From Bradyrhizobium sp. Arg816 (lineage in GTDB: Bacteria; Pseudomonadota; Alphaproteobacteria; Rhizobiales; Xanthobacteraceae): 64,000 bases of DNA. Numbering within the stretch: position 1 is the stretch's first letter; each line of letters opens with the position of its first letter. This document shows, one piece after another, positions 1-10,833 of this stretch. Position numbers and translations under genes: made by a program. The notes beneath the pieces are model-generated. The model was not told where the DNA came from. It saw only the letters and a program-made list of their open reading frames with translations, and did not search any database. The stretch spans positions 186,001-250,000 of the forward strand of contig NZ_JAPRAQ010000002.1 of the NCBI RefSeq assembly GCF_029989365.1, written 5' to 3'.

Positions 1-668
1 GCGATCAGCCCGGGCAGCGCCACGGGAATGAAGATCCGCGTCAGCGTTTGGAGCCAGGATGCGCCGTCGATGATCGCGGCTTCGTCGAGTTCCTTCGGGA
101 TCGACGCGAAGTAGCCGATCATGATCCAGGTGCAAAACGGCACCGTCAGCGTCGGATACACGAACAGCAGCACATACCATCGGTTGAGCAACGTGATGCC
201 GGTGAGGTCCTGAACCAGCGCCAGCATCTTGAACAGCGGGATGAAGAGGAGGCTGTCCGGGACCAGGTAGGTCAGGAACACGCCGGTCGCGAGCGTTGTC
301 GAGCCCCAGAACTTCATCCGCGCGAGCGCGAAGGCCGCAGGGATGCTGATCAGCATGGTGACTATCACAACCACCAGCGACACGATGGTCGAATTCCAGA
401 AGAACCGGAGGAATTGGTTCGACGTCAGTAGTTCGACATAGTTTGCCAGCGTCGGGTGGAACACCCACCACGGATTAGTCGCAGCCGAGATCTCCGCGCT
501 GCTCTTGAGCGAGGTGATCACCATGTAGAGCGGCGGCGTCAGAAAAAAGATCGCAAACAGCACAAGGAAGAAATAGGACCAGCGCAGCGCCCAGGCACGG
601 TCGCGGCTCATGCTGCCATATTTGACCTTGCGCCGGGGGCCCGCCTTGTCGATCGCCATTGTGCTCAT
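1..668 (-). CDS. Carbohydrate ABC transporter permease, MalG/UgpE type (3' end beyond window)
   Basis: Inner-membrane permease of a binding-protein-dependent sugar importer. On the minus strand it begins MSTMAIDKAG and has a first membrane helix (YFFLVLFAIFFLTPPLYMV), a periplasmic stretch, further hydrophobic helices, and then the EAA-type cytoplasmic loop (ELDEAAIIDGASWLQT) that contacts the ATPase. The protein runs off the window start, so the last one or two helices are missing. Its ATG overlaps the stop of the partner permease (ATGA), which indicates translational coupling. The ATPase subunit is not in the window and may lie beyond base 1. The sugar substrate cannot be read from the sequence. 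Confidence 0.9.
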   Translation of the reverse strand, partial: MSTMAIDKAGPRRKVKYGSMSRDRAWALRWSYFFLVLFAIFFLTPPLYMVITSLKSSAEISAATNPWWVFHPTLANYVELLTSNQFLRFFWNSTIVSLVVVIVTMLISIPAAFALARMKFWGSTTLATGVFLTYLVPDSLLFIPLFKMLALVQDLTGITLLNRWYVLLFVYPTLTVPFCTWIMIGYFASIPKELDEAAIIDGASWLQTLTRIFIPVALPGLI

Positions 669-1606
669 CAGGATTCGTTCCCGCGCTTGTTGACGTCGCG
701 CAGGATGAATATCGCTGCGACGGCGAGGATTGGGACCATAAACAGCGAGACGCTGGCGCCGAGCGGAATGTCGTTGCTCTCGATGCCGACCCGGAACGCA
801 TAGGTGGCAAAGATCTGGGTCTGGTCGAGAGGCCCGCCTGAGGTCAGGATGCGGACGATGTCGAAATTGGCAAAGGTGACGATCAGCGAGAACAGCGTCG
901 TGATGGCGATGATGTTGCGCATCATAGGCAGCGTCACGTACCAGATCTTCTGCCACCAATTGGCGCCGTCGATTGCGGCGGCCTCGTAGAGCTGGTCCGG
1001 CACCGATTTCAGTGCCGCCAGATACATAATCAGGAAGAACGGCGCGCCGTACCAGACGTTGACGAGGATGACGGAAAAGCGCGCCCAGGCGGCATCGCCG
1101 AGCCAGTTGATGGGACCGATGCCGAAAAATGAGAGCGTATAATTGAACGCGCTGTAGGATGGGTCGAACAGCCATAGCCAGGCGAGCGTGCTCATCGCCG
1201 GCGGGATCACCCAGGGCACCAGCAGCATGCCGCGCCATTTGCGCTGGCCCTTGGCCGGTATGTTGTGCACGAAATGCGCGACGATGAAGCCGATCAGCGC
1301 CTTGAAGAACACGGCCGTAACCGCAAAGATGCAGGATTGCTTCACCACCATCCAGAAAGTCTCGCGCTTGAACAGAAAGGTGAAGTTGCCGAAGCCGACG
1401 AATTTCTGCATCGACTTGTTCAGCGTCGCGAGGTGGATCGAGAACAGGGCAGGGTAAAGCACGAACAGCGCGATCAGCAGGATCAGCGGCAGCGTCAGGA
1501 AGAACGCCACGGTCGATTTCCGCTTCAACGCATTGTGCAAGCCCGTCCGCTTGTGCGCGCTCGCCGTGCGGGCGACGCGACCGTGCTCAACGACGACATC
1601 GGCCAT
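668..1606 (-). CDS. Carbohydrate ABC transporter permease, MalF/UgpA type
   Basis: First permease of the same sugar importer, 312 residues, a normal family length. After a basic N-terminus (about residues 1-33) there is a helix rich in Leu and Ile (TVAFFLTLPLILLIALFVLY), and five further hydrophobic segments follow. The EAA loop is visible near residues 205-225 (LYEAAAIDGANWWQKI). The start MADVVVEHG is the longest sensible one. It lies between the binding protein upstream and the second permease downstream, the usual binding protein-F-G order, and its stop overlaps the next ATG. Confidence 0.92.
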   Translation of the reverse strand: MADVVVEHGRVARTASAHKRTGLHNALKRKSTVAFFLTLPLILLIALFVLYPALFSIHLATLNKSMQKFVGFGNFTFLFKRETFWMVVKQSCIFAVTAVFFKALIGFIVAHFVHNIPAKGQRKWRGMLLVPWVIPPAMSTLAWLWLFDPSYSAFNYTLSFFGIGPINWLGDAAWARFSVILVNVWYGAPFFLIMYLAALKSVPDQLYEAAAIDGANWWQKIWYVTLPMMRNIIAITTLFSLIVTFANFDIVRILTSGGPLDQTQIFATYAFRVGIESNDIPLGASVSLFMVPILAVAAIFILRDVNKRGNES

Positions 1607-1709
1607 GTCAGTGTCCTTGGGTCAAGCTTCCTTGCGGAATGTCCAACGGCGAAGCCGGCACCTGCGTGTCGGCTCGATCTGCTCATTCCATCGAACGGTG
1701 AGGTACCCT

Positions 1710-1739
1710 GGCGGCTCACGCTGGGATGCGTGAACCGCC
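1710..1739 (-). promoter_or_regulatory. Hairpin between binding-protein and permease genes
   Basis: A near-perfect inverted repeat (GGCGGcTCACGC, 6-base loop, GCGTGAaCCGCC) lies just downstream of the binding-protein stop on the minus strand. No T-run follows. Stem-loops here are known in other ABC operons to stabilise the binding-protein message or attenuate read-through, giving more binding protein than permease. That role is inferred from position. Confidence 0.5.
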
Positions 1740-1755
1740 CGTGGCACACCCCGGC

Positions 1756-3096
1756 TTAGGTTCGCATGAAGCCTTCACACTCGCCTTCGCCCCAGGCGAG
1801 CGCGGTCTCCAACTTTTCTCCCTGCGCAAACCGCAGCGCCATCTTGGTCAGCGTGGCCTGCGCGTAGATCTGCTGGGCGATCTTCGGCGGCGCCGGAGAG
1901 GCCGCAATCGACAGCGTCTGATGATTGTAGGGATTTGGATAGTGGTAGAGCGTGCCCTTCGGCGGGCCTACCTCGGCCCAGGTCTTCAGCGTCGTCATCT
2001 TCGCATAGGCCGGCAAATCGTAGCCGCCGCTCGCCGCGACGAACTTTTCGATCGATGACGGCTGTGACAGAAAAGCCAGAAGGCTCTTGGCCGATGCCTT
2101 GTTCTTGGAGAAATTCCAGAGCCCCCAGAAATAGGGCAGGAACGGTGCATACCTGCCTTTAGGACCGGAGGGGAAGCCGTGCGTCCAGCATTGCTCGGCG
2201 ACCTGCGGCGCGTCGCGCTTGGCGACCGCCCAGGCGCTCGGCGGATTCATGATGAGGGCGCCGCGGCCGGAGATCAGCCATTTGTTGTTCGACGCATCGT
2301 CCCAGGACGGTGCGTCCGGCGGCAGGAAGGCGATCAGCTTCTTGTAGTATTCGAGCGCCTGGCGAACCTCATCGGTCTTCACCGTGACATCGCCCTTGGC
2401 GTTGACGAGTTCGGCGCCGAACGACTGGAAGATGGCGCCCGCGGTATCGACGCTGTCGGTGGTCTCGCCGAGACCGATTCCGAATGGGAAACCTGCCTTC
2501 TGGCAGGCTTCCGCCGCCTTCAGGAATGTATCCATATTCCAGCTATCGGCCTTGGGCGGCGCGCCGACGGGGTACAGTTCCTGGACGTCGATCCCCGCAT
2601 GCTTCTTCATGAGGTCGATGCGCGAGCAGGGCCCCTTGATCTGGCTCCCCGGGGTTGCCGGGACCGCAAGCCATTTGCCGTCGGCCTTGCCGAGATATTT
2701 GACCGTGTCGTTGACCTCACCATTCTGCTTGATCGCCTCCTCGACCACGTCGTTCACCGGTTCAAACTGCTCGGCATATGCATGCGGCCACCAGGTGTAC
2801 ATCTGAAGAATGTCGTGACCGGATTTGGCCTGCGCTTCGGCCGCGACCGTCAACTCGATCTTCTTGTTGTTGCTGGTGATGTAATCGATGGAGACCTCGA
2901 CCTTCTCCTTTTCAGCCCATTCCTTGACCATGGCGGTGGAGGCGTCGTTGGCACCGGGCACCCAGTGGTCCCAGAAGCCGATCGAGAGTTTGCCGGCGGC
3001 GTAAGCGCCCCGGACATAGGGCGCTGTGATCAGCGCTGCGGAGGACATTGCAGTGGCAGCTACAAATTGACGTCGCGTCAGTTTCTTGCGTGACAT
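1756..3096 (-). CDS. Extracellular sugar-binding protein of the ABC importer, Tat-exported
   Basis: Periplasmic solute-binding protein, 446 residues, of the family 1 type used for sugars and polyols. The N-terminus is a twin-arginine signal (SRKKLTRRQFVAATAMS, then a hydrophobic stretch and an Ala-rich cleavage site near residue 33). The mature protein shows the family pattern of a GFWDHW strand near the start, an NPPSAWAVA segment, and a late FLSQPSSIEKFV region. It is the first gene of a minus-strand operon with the two permeases. The ligand is unknown. Confidence 0.9.
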   Translation of the reverse strand: MSRKKLTRRQFVAATAMSSAALITAPYVRGAYAAGKLSIGFWDHWVPGANDASTAMVKEWAEKEKVEVSIDYITSNNKKIELTVAAEAQAKSGHDILQMYTWWPHAYAEQFEPVNDVVEEAIKQNGEVNDTVKYLGKADGKWLAVPATPGSQIKGPCSRIDLMKKHAGIDVQELYPVGAPPKADSWNMDTFLKAAEACQKAGFPFGIGLGETTDSVDTAGAIFQSFGAELVNAKGDVTVKTDEVRQALEYYKKLIAFLPPDAPSWDDASNNKWLISGRGALIMNPPSAWAVAKRDAPQVAEQCWTHGFPSGPKGRYAPFLPYFWGLWNFSKNKASAKSLLAFLSQPSSIEKFVAASGGYDLPAYAKMTTLKTWAEVGPPKGTLYHYPNPYNHQTLSIAASPAPPKIAQQIYAQATLTKMALRFAQGEKLETALAWGEGECEGFMRT

Positions 3097-3580
3097 CTCG
3101 TTTCCTCACCTGGATTGTTTTATTGTTCTCGCGTTTCCTCTGGCATTCCGAGTTTTGTTTTTGATTTTTTGTTCGCGTTTCTTGGCGCTACGCCTCGCCG
3201 TGAAATCGCGCGAAGTGCAGCAAATTGGTAGCGCGATCAGATCATGATTGATCCCGTCTGTCGAGGAAGCCGAACGGCTCGCCGTCTAGAACTAACGTTG
3301 CGTCCGGGAACGCTGCAGCGCCGTCGCGCGACGCGCGCCGGAGGTGAACCTCGGAGGCGCATTTTGCGACGCACACTTCGGGGCAGGGAGCGCGGGACAT
3401 CTCGTGCGCAATTACGCCGCAGTTTCGAATAAGCCTTCATAACCGCTTCGCGGCAAACAGTTTTCGGGCGTGGACAGCAATTGGCTGCGGCTGGACCGCG
3501 AAGCGGCGAAAACGATAGAGTTGCAACCGGCGGGTGGCCCCTACCCGGACAGGACAATCGGATCGACGATGGAGACCAGA
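3097..3580. other. Divergent intergenic region
   Basis: About 480 bases between the sugar-importer operon (minus) and the LTXXQ-like gene (plus). Bases 3120-3180 are strikingly T-rich on the plus strand. Short open frames here are on GC-rich sequence with no ribosome site or recognisable protein. It presumably holds both promoters, but I could not pick a convincing -35/-10 pair or operator. Confidence 0.4.
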
Positions 3581-4387
3581 ATGATCAACCCGGCGCCGCC
3601 TGCGCGGCTTCACCTGCGGCGATGGTTCGCGCTGGGCTCCGTGCTCGCGGTGCTGCTCGGCGCCGCCGCGGTGGCGCAGGCGCAAGGCCTGGTCAAGGGC
3701 GTTCAGGATGGGGCCGCGGCCGGCAACAAGGCGGCCGGCCCCGTTGGCGGCGTGCTGGGCGGTGCGATCGGCGGCGTGGTCGGTGTCTTCACCGGCGTGC
3801 TCGGCGTCAATAACAACAACCAGCCGGCTCCAGCTGCCAAGGACGCGAACAAGGACGCAAGCAAGGATTCCAAGCAGCCGGGCGCCGGCAAGGACAAGGA
3901 TGCCAAGAGCGCCAAGGAGGCCGCCAAGGCGGGCAAGGGCGCCAAGGCGAGCAAGGAAGCCAGGAATGCGCCGCAGGACAACAAGGACAATAAGGACGTC
4001 ACTGTCCTCACCCAGCCCGGCGCGCCGCAACAGAGCGCCGAGCAGATCGTCGCCAACAGCGATTCCTATATCGAGCGGATCAAGACCGAGTTGAACCTGA
4101 CGCCCGATCAAGAGAAGCACTGGTTCGGCTTCTCGAGCGCAATGCACTATCTGGGGCATAATGGCGCGGAGCGGCTCAACCTGCGGATCGCCCGCGCCAA
4201 GCGGGATCCGCCTGACGACATCATCGAGCAGATGCGCAACGAATCGCAATTCCTGATCGACCGCGCCTCCGACCAGCGCAACGTCGCCGATGCCGCCGAG
4301 CCGCTTTATTCGAGCCTCGACGACAAGCAGAAGCAGGTCTTCATCCAGGAGATGGTGCGCCTCAGCCACGAGCGCGGGCTGGATTAA
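3581..4387 (+). CDS. Secreted Ala/Lys-rich protein with C-terminal LTXXQ-like domain
   Basis: Function not known. The start chosen is the ATG at 3581 (MINPAPPARL), because GGAG sits six bases before it; an ATG at 3569 is the alternative. A membrane or signal segment (about residues 14-34) ends in AQAQ. A Gly/Ala-rich stretch with GxxxG spacing (about 35-75) resembles glycine-zipper segments. A long low-complexity linker of K/D/A/S repeats spans about 85-145. The C-terminal 110 residues contain LTPDQEKHW and SSLDDKQKQVF, which match the LTXXQ helical pattern of the Spy/CpxP family. I infer a periplasmic or envelope-associated helical protein. Confidence 0.75.
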   Translation: MINPAPPARLHLRRWFALGSVLAVLLGAAAVAQAQGLVKGVQDGAAAGNKAAGPVGGVLGGAIGGVVGVFTGVLGVNNNNQPAPAAKDANKDASKDSKQPGAGKDKDAKSAKEAAKAGKGAKASKEARNAPQDNKDNKDVTVLTQPGAPQQSAEQIVANSDSYIERIKTELNLTPDQEKHWFGFSSAMHYLGHNGAERLNLRIARAKRDPPDDIIEQMRNESQFLIDRASDQRNVADAAEPLYSSLDDKQKQVFIQEMVRLSHERGLD

Positions 4388-4498
4388 TCAAGTTGAATCC
4401 GATTGCGGGCGTCTGAATTAACGGCGCCCGCCACGAATTCGTGAATCCTCTCCGCATTTCGGGTATGGTTAGCTTCGGAAGCTGACTGCGGGGTTGAT

Positions 4499-4876
4499 AT
4501 GGCGGACGGACTCTCCGTTTTCCTGGTCGAAGACGAGGCGTTGATCCGGATGATGATCGCCGACATGGTGGAGGAACTCGGCCACCATGTCGTCGCAGAA
4601 GCGGACAATGTCCGGGACGCGAGCGCCTTTGCGATGACCGCGCAATACGATTTCGCCATCCTCGACATCAATTTGAAGGGCCTCTACGTCGATCCTGTCG
4701 CCGACCTGATCGAGCGCCGCGGCAAGCCGTTTCTGTTCGCCACCGGCTACGGGCCGGAGCTGCTGCCGTCCTTGCTCCGGCGGCGGCCGATCCTGCGCAA
4801 GCCGATTTCCCTCGACCAGCTCAAGGTGATGATCGATTCGCTGTTTCCGGACGCGGTCGCCAAAACTCCTCACTGA
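4499..4876 (+). CDS. Single-domain response regulator
   Basis: A 125-residue receiver domain with no output domain. The acidic pocket (VEDE, residues 10-13), the phospho-acceptor aspartate in FAILDINLKG (about residue 59), the conserved Thr/Ser-type position in FATGYG, and the Lys in RKPIS are all present. Stand-alone receivers of this kind usually act as phosphate shuttles or modulate a kinase. No histidine kinase is adjacent, so the partner is unknown. The last codons and the stop lie inside a 16-bp tandem repeat, so the C-terminus may vary between strains. Confidence 0.88.
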   Translation: MADGLSVFLVEDEALIRMMIADMVEELGHHVVAEADNVRDASAFAMTAQYDFAILDINLKGLYVDPVADLIERRGKPFLFATGYGPELLPSLLRRRPILRKPISLDQLKVMIDSLFPDAVAKTPH

Positions 4877-4929
4877 GAAGGCTCCTCATTGACAAGGCTC
4901 CTCACTGAGAAGGCGCCGTACTGAGATCG
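4866..4929 (+). repeat. 16-bp tandem repeat spanning a stop codon
   Basis: Three near-identical head-to-tail units (CTCCTCACTGAGAAGG, CTCCTCATTGACAAGG, CTCCTCACTGAGAAGG) are followed by a fourth, degraded unit (CGCCGTACTGAGATCG). The TGA of the response-regulator gene lies in the first unit. Slippage would change copy number, and a unit is not a multiple of three. Confidence 0.85.
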
Positions 4930-4936
4930 CCAACGA

Positions 4937-4965
4937 AAATGGCCGCCCGTAAGGGGCGGCCATTT
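4937..4965. terminator. Hairpin terminator between convergent genes
   Basis: Perfect 12-bp inverted repeat AAATGGCCGCCC / GGGCGGCCATTT with a 5-base loop. The A-rich left flank becomes a T-run for the minus strand. It lies between the response regulator (plus) and the small membrane protein (minus), so it can serve both directions. Confidence 0.8.
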
Positions 4966-4987
4966 GGCGAAAGAATGTGTCGTGGTC

Positions 4988-5149
4988 TCAGATCAGGCCG
5001 GCGCTGAGGTCGATGCCGCGCGCCATCAGGCCGAACGAGGCGACCAGGCCCATGCAGCAGAACAGCAAGATCGTCTTGAACGAAGAATCGGCAAAACGGG
5101 TTTCGACGGCGGCCGGGATCGCGGCAAGCGAAATCATGCTCATGTTCAT
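4988..5149 (-). CDS. Small membrane protein, 53 residues
   Basis: Below the length of most gene finders, but well supported. A run of six G precedes ATG AAC ATG AGC on the minus strand, giving a strong ribosome site. The protein begins MNMSMISLAAIPAAVE and has one hydrophobic helix (about residues 24-42, KTILLFCCMGLVASFGLM). It ends in a short tail, GIDLSAGLI. I recognise the type as a small conserved Bradyrhizobium protein but know no function. The terminator hairpin follows its stop closely. Confidence 0.75.
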   Translation of the reverse strand: MNMSMISLAAIPAAVETRFADSSFKTILLFCCMGLVASFGLMARGIDLSAGLI

Positions 5150-5289
5150 TCCCCCCTTTGTTGACCCCTGAATTGCATCAGGTAGGGGAAGCTCTTAGAG
5201 CAAAAAGTTTGACGCGAGCTTGCGAGGGATCGTTAACGGAATCGCAATCGCTCGCGTATTTGCGCGAGCAGCAAGCGGTGCCGCAAGGC

Positions 5290-5493
5290 TCAGTTGCGGC
5301 CGTTCTTCAGCACGGTGGCGATGGTATGGGCCGTCATGGCGGCGCGATCAGAGGCGCGCTGCGCGGCCAGCCGGTCGCGCGCCTTCTCCTCGATCAGGAG
5401 CTCGATCAGGGCCAGCCGCTTGTCATCGTCGTCCGCCTCAGTCAGCAGGCGGTGATAGCGGTGATAGTCGAAACCCAAGTCCTGCTTACGCAT
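5290..5493 (-). CDS. Small charged hypothetical protein
   Basis: A protein of 67 residues from the ATG at 5493 (MRKQDLGFDYHRYHRLL), chosen over an upstream ATG at 5508 because a G-rich ribosome site fits it. It is mostly charged helix (EADDDDKRLALIELLIEEKARDRLAAQRASDRAAM) with no membrane segment or known motif. Codon use matches its neighbours. I do not recognise a family with a known role. Confidence 0.6.
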   Translation of the reverse strand: MRKQDLGFDYHRYHRLLTEADDDDKRLALIELLIEEKARDRLAAQRASDRAAMTAHTIATVLKNGRN

Positions 5494-5645
5494 GTCACGC
5501 CCCCGCAACTACGCCACACACTCCAGGGAATTGTTTCCCATCGGACATAGTCGGGCAAGCACGATCCTGCGTGGAACCGCGCGTTGGCTGCAATCAGCTG
5601 TGTATAGTTAACGGACTGGACGGCGTCCGAGCCGATGAAGCCTCA

Positions 5646-6632
5646 TCAATCCGGATTGTGGTCGGCGAACATCTTCAGGCCGACGAAGCTTGCGTCGGGT
5701 TTCGTCACCAGCCTGGTCGGGATGTTGCGCAAATAGTCCTGGAAGCGTCCCTTCGCTTCGAAGCGCGCCCGGAACGCGGAAGCGGCAAGGAACTCCGGAA
5801 AGCGCGGTACGATCCCGCCGGCGATGTAGACACCGCCGCGGGCGCCGAAGGTCACCGCGAGATTGCCCGCGACCGAGCCGAGGATGGCGCAAAACATCTC
5901 CAGCGTCGCGCGGCTGAGTTCGCAACTGCCCTCCAGGGCGGCTTTGGTGATGGCGGCGGCGTCGCGGTGCGGCACCTGGGCGCCGTCGACCTCCGCCAGC
6001 GCCTCGTAGAGGTTTTGCAGGCCAGAGCCCGAAAGCGCGCCACGCTCGATGGAGACATGACCGAAACGTCGGCGCATGGCCGCGATCACGCGCTCCTCGC
6101 GCTCGGTCTCCGCCGGCAAAGTGGCGTGGCCTGCCTCGGTGACAACCGCCAGCCGGGCGCCGTGACGTTCGACCAGACAGGAGACGCCAAAGCCGGTTCC
6201 AGGCCCAACCACCAGCAGCGGCTCTCCAGGGAGGCCGTCCTGGCCCCCGAGCGGGATCAAATCGGCAGGCTTCAGGGCGGGCAGGGACCAGGCCACGACC
6301 TCGAAATCATTGAGCACATGCACGCTCTCGAAGCCGAGGGCCGGCTGGAGCTCGTTGCCGTCGATGACCCACGGACTGTTGGTCATGACGCAGCGGTTGT
6401 TGGTCACGGGACCCGCGACGGCCAGCACGGCTCGTTTGGGCTGCTTGCCGCCGGACCGGCGAGCAAGAACGTCGGCGATGGCTTCCCGGACGGTCGGGAA
6501 GTCAGCGACCTTCACATAGTCGATGGGCCCGGCCTGGTCGCCGCCGTCCGATGCGCTTTCGCTCAGCGCAAAGCGCGCATTGGTGCCGCCGATATCGGCG
6601 AGAAGAATCTGTCCTGTCTTGCCGATACTCAT
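5646..6632 (-). CDS. glk: Glucokinase
   Basis: Phosphorylates glucose with ATP to glucose 6-phosphate in the cytoplasm. From ATG 6632 (MSIGKTGQILLADIGG) the protein is 328 residues, the usual length for the bacterial Glk family; a longer in-frame start at 6698 adds an unlikely Arg/Gly-rich tail. The N-terminal phosphate motif (LLADIGGTNARFAL) is seen. So are the sugar-binding LNDFEV region with the following LIPLGG, the second ATP motif (VVGPGTGFGVS), and a late GGVYIAGGIVPRF stretch. It is a single-gene unit, divergent from the nicotinamidase gene. Confidence 0.93.
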   Translation of the reverse strand: MSIGKTGQILLADIGGTNARFALSESASDGGDQAGPIDYVKVADFPTVREAIADVLARRSGGKQPKRAVLAVAGPVTNNRCVMTNSPWVIDGNELQPALGFESVHVLNDFEVVAWSLPALKPADLIPLGGQDGLPGEPLLVVGPGTGFGVSCLVERHGARLAVVTEAGHATLPAETEREERVIAAMRRRFGHVSIERGALSGSGLQNLYEALAEVDGAQVPHRDAAAITKAALEGSCELSRATLEMFCAILGSVAGNLAVTFGARGGVYIAGGIVPRFPEFLAASAFRARFEAKGRFQDYLRNIPTRLVTKPDASFVGLKMFADHNPD

Positions 6633-6889
6633 GACCTTGTGGCTGCCGCGCCGCGCAGGCTCGCGGGAACCGTTCCCTCCGCTCGATCCGATCCGCAATT
6701 TGCGAACGTCTTTAGAATCCGTCCTTGGGTGAGCCTAGTCAACTCGGACAACGCCAAACCGTTGCATCCCAGGTACGACAGGCGCGATATCGCCGCATGT
6801 GTCGGTGGTTGCGAAGCCGCGCAGGAAGATCGACATTGGACGGAGCGTTCGGCGCCCGTCGCGCCGGACGGCTGGAACGGGGCCTTGCG

Positions 6890-7516
6890 ATGCAGATTTC
6901 CGACCGCGACGTGCTGCTGGTGATCGACGTGCAGAACGACTTTTGCACCGGTGGAGCGCTCGCCGTTCCCGGCGGCGAGAAGGTTGTCCCGGCCATCAAC
7001 CGAATTGCCGCAAAATTCACCAATGTGGTGCTGACCCAGGACTGGCATCCAGGCGACCACGTCTCGTTCGCACCGAACCATGCGGGCAAGCAGCCGTTCC
7101 AGACCATCGAGCTCGACTACGGCACCCAGGTGCTGTGGCCGACGCACTGCGTGCAAGGCACGGCGGGCGCCGAATTCCATGGGGAGCTCGACGTTACCAG
7201 CGCAAACCTCGTGGTGCGCAAAGGCTTTCGTCGCGGCATCGATTCCTATTCGGCGCTGTTCGAGAACGACCACCGGACGCCGACGGGCCTGCTCGGCTAT
7301 TTGCGCGAGCGCGAGCTGAAGACCGTCTTCGTCGCCGGTCTGGCGCTCGATTTCTGCGTTCGCTTCTCGGCGGAAGATGCCCGCAAGGCGGGGTTCGAGG
7401 TCGCCGTCATCGAGGACGCATGCCGCGGCATCGATCTCGACGGCTCTGTGGCCGCGACCCATCGGAGTTTTCGCGAGCGCGGTATTTCGATCGTCAGCCT
7501 GGAGGCCTTGCTGTGA
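6890..7516 (+). CDS. pncA: Nicotinamidase (pyrazinamidase)
   Basis: Hydrolyses nicotinamide to nicotinate and ammonia in the NAD salvage route. The protein is 208 residues, the normal PncA length. The start at 6890 (MQISDRDVLL) is supported by GGAACGGGG just upstream and by homology-like alignment of the N-terminus. The catalytic Asp (VIDVQNDFC) and the metal-binding DWHPGDHVSF segment are visible. The catalytic Cys lies in the segment ALDFCVRFSAEDA near residue 158. It starts a plus-strand run with a hydrolase and NAD synthetase, which fits a salvage role. Confidence 0.93.
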   Translation: MQISDRDVLLVIDVQNDFCTGGALAVPGGEKVVPAINRIAAKFTNVVLTQDWHPGDHVSFAPNHAGKQPFQTIELDYGTQVLWPTHCVQGTAGAEFHGELDVTSANLVVRKGFRRGIDSYSALFENDHRTPTGLLGYLRERELKTVFVAGLALDFCVRFSAEDARKAGFEVAVIEDACRGIDLDGSVAATHRSFRERGISIVSLEALL

Positions 7517-7532
7517 GGACCTTGAGATAGTC

Positions 7533-8648
7533 ATGGTGGAGAAGGGCGGCAAACCGCTGGGCGGATCGGATCGTCCTCCGAATGATCCGCTGCTATGGCC
7601 GTTGACGGCGGCGCGGCTCGCGATGGACGCCTACTTTTGGTGGCTGGAGCGCGATCCGACGGAACAGGACGAGAGCAGTCTGCCGTGGACGACGCCCAAC
7701 ACGGTCGCGTTGGAGCTTGCGACCATGCGCCTGCGCGATTGCACGCGGACGCAATCCGGCCAGCCGGCACTGGTCTGCGCGCCCTATGCGCTGCATCGGG
7801 CCCTGATCGCCGACTTCGCACCGGGCCACAGCGTGGTGCAGTCCCTGCAGAATGGCGGCGTCGATCGGGTCTACCTCACCGACTGGCGCTCGGCCTCGCC
7901 GGACATGCGCTATCTCTCGATCGACAGCTATCTCGGCGATCTCAACGTCGCCGTCGACGAAATCGGCGCGCCGGTCGATCTCATCGGCCTGTGCCAGGGC
8001 GGCTGGCTGTCGCTGCTCTATGCGGCGCGCTTTCCCGCCAAGGTGCGGCGGCTGGTGCTGGTGGGGGCGCCCGTCGATCTCTCGATCGATTCCGCGCTGT
8101 CCCGGCTCGCTCGCAATGCGCCTGAGGCGCTCTACGACCAGCTCGTGGCGCGCGGCGGCGGCAATGTCAGCGGCGACGAGATGCTGCGCTTCTGGACGAA
8201 GGCGCCGAGCCGCGACGACATTGCGGCGGCATTGCAAAGGGATTTCTCGGACGAGGAGGGCGCGGCACTGCTCGCGCGTTTCGATCGCTGGAATACCGAG
8301 ACGCTCAACCTGCCCGGCACTTATTATCTGGAGATCGTCAACCGGATCTTCCGGGAGAACCGGATTGCCGGTGGCAACTTCACGGCGCTCGGCCGCGAGG
8401 TTGATCTGAGGGACGTCAAGGCGCCGGTCTACCTGCTGGCCGGGCTCGATGACGAGGTCGTGCCGGCTGCGCAGGCGCTCGCGACCGCCGGTCTGGTCGG
8501 CACCCCGCCGGCCTTCATCGCCGCGGCCTCCGAGCCCAGCAATCATCTCGGCCTGTTCATGGGGGCGCGCACCCACGCCCATGCCTGGCCCCGGATCGCC
8601 GAGTGGCTGCGCGACGAGCTCTCCGGAGTGCTGGCCCGCAGCGCCTGA
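7533..8648 (+). CDS. Alpha/beta hydrolase resembling polyhydroxyalkanoate synthase/depolymerase
   Basis: A protein of 371 residues from ATG 7533, 16 bases after pncA. The nucleophile elbow reads GLCQGGW (about residue 157), with Cys instead of Ser. This is the lipase-like box of class I and III PHA synthases. The N-terminal part (LVCAPYALHRALIADFAPGHSVVQSL) and the VYLTDW motif also match PHA synthase-like proteins. The acid (LAGLDDEVVP) and His (SNHLGLF) positions follow in order. Full synthases are longer, so it may be a truncated relative, depolymerase or acyltransferase. The exact reaction is not certain. Confidence 0.78.
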   Translation: MVEKGGKPLGGSDRPPNDPLLWPLTAARLAMDAYFWWLERDPTEQDESSLPWTTPNTVALELATMRLRDCTRTQSGQPALVCAPYALHRALIADFAPGHSVVQSLQNGGVDRVYLTDWRSASPDMRYLSIDSYLGDLNVAVDEIGAPVDLIGLCQGGWLSLLYAARFPAKVRRLVLVGAPVDLSIDSALSRLARNAPEALYDQLVARGGGNVSGDEMLRFWTKAPSRDDIAAALQRDFSDEEGAALLARFDRWNTETLNLPGTYYLEIVNRIFRENRIAGGNFTALGREVDLRDVKAPVYLLAGLDDEVVPAAQALATAGLVGTPPAFIAAASEPSNHLGLFMGARTHAHAWPRIAEWLRDELSGVLARSA

Positions 8649-8799
8649 CCTTGTCAGGTGCCTTGGCCCGGCCGGGCCGGCGAACACGCAAATCCGTTAT
8701 GCATGACGGCGGATGGCCTGCACGGGGCCCGGTCGATGGGCTACATATCATCTGGAACTGGCGGCTGCGGCCGCGACAAGATTAAGGGTACCGCGCTCG

Positions 8800-10833
<2,034 letters not shown>

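Noticed and set aside
5220..6923. A 567-codon plus-strand frame opposite glucokinase
   Set aside because: Covers glk in antisense; composition is Arg/Ala/Gly-rich with no domain, and it has no ribosome site.
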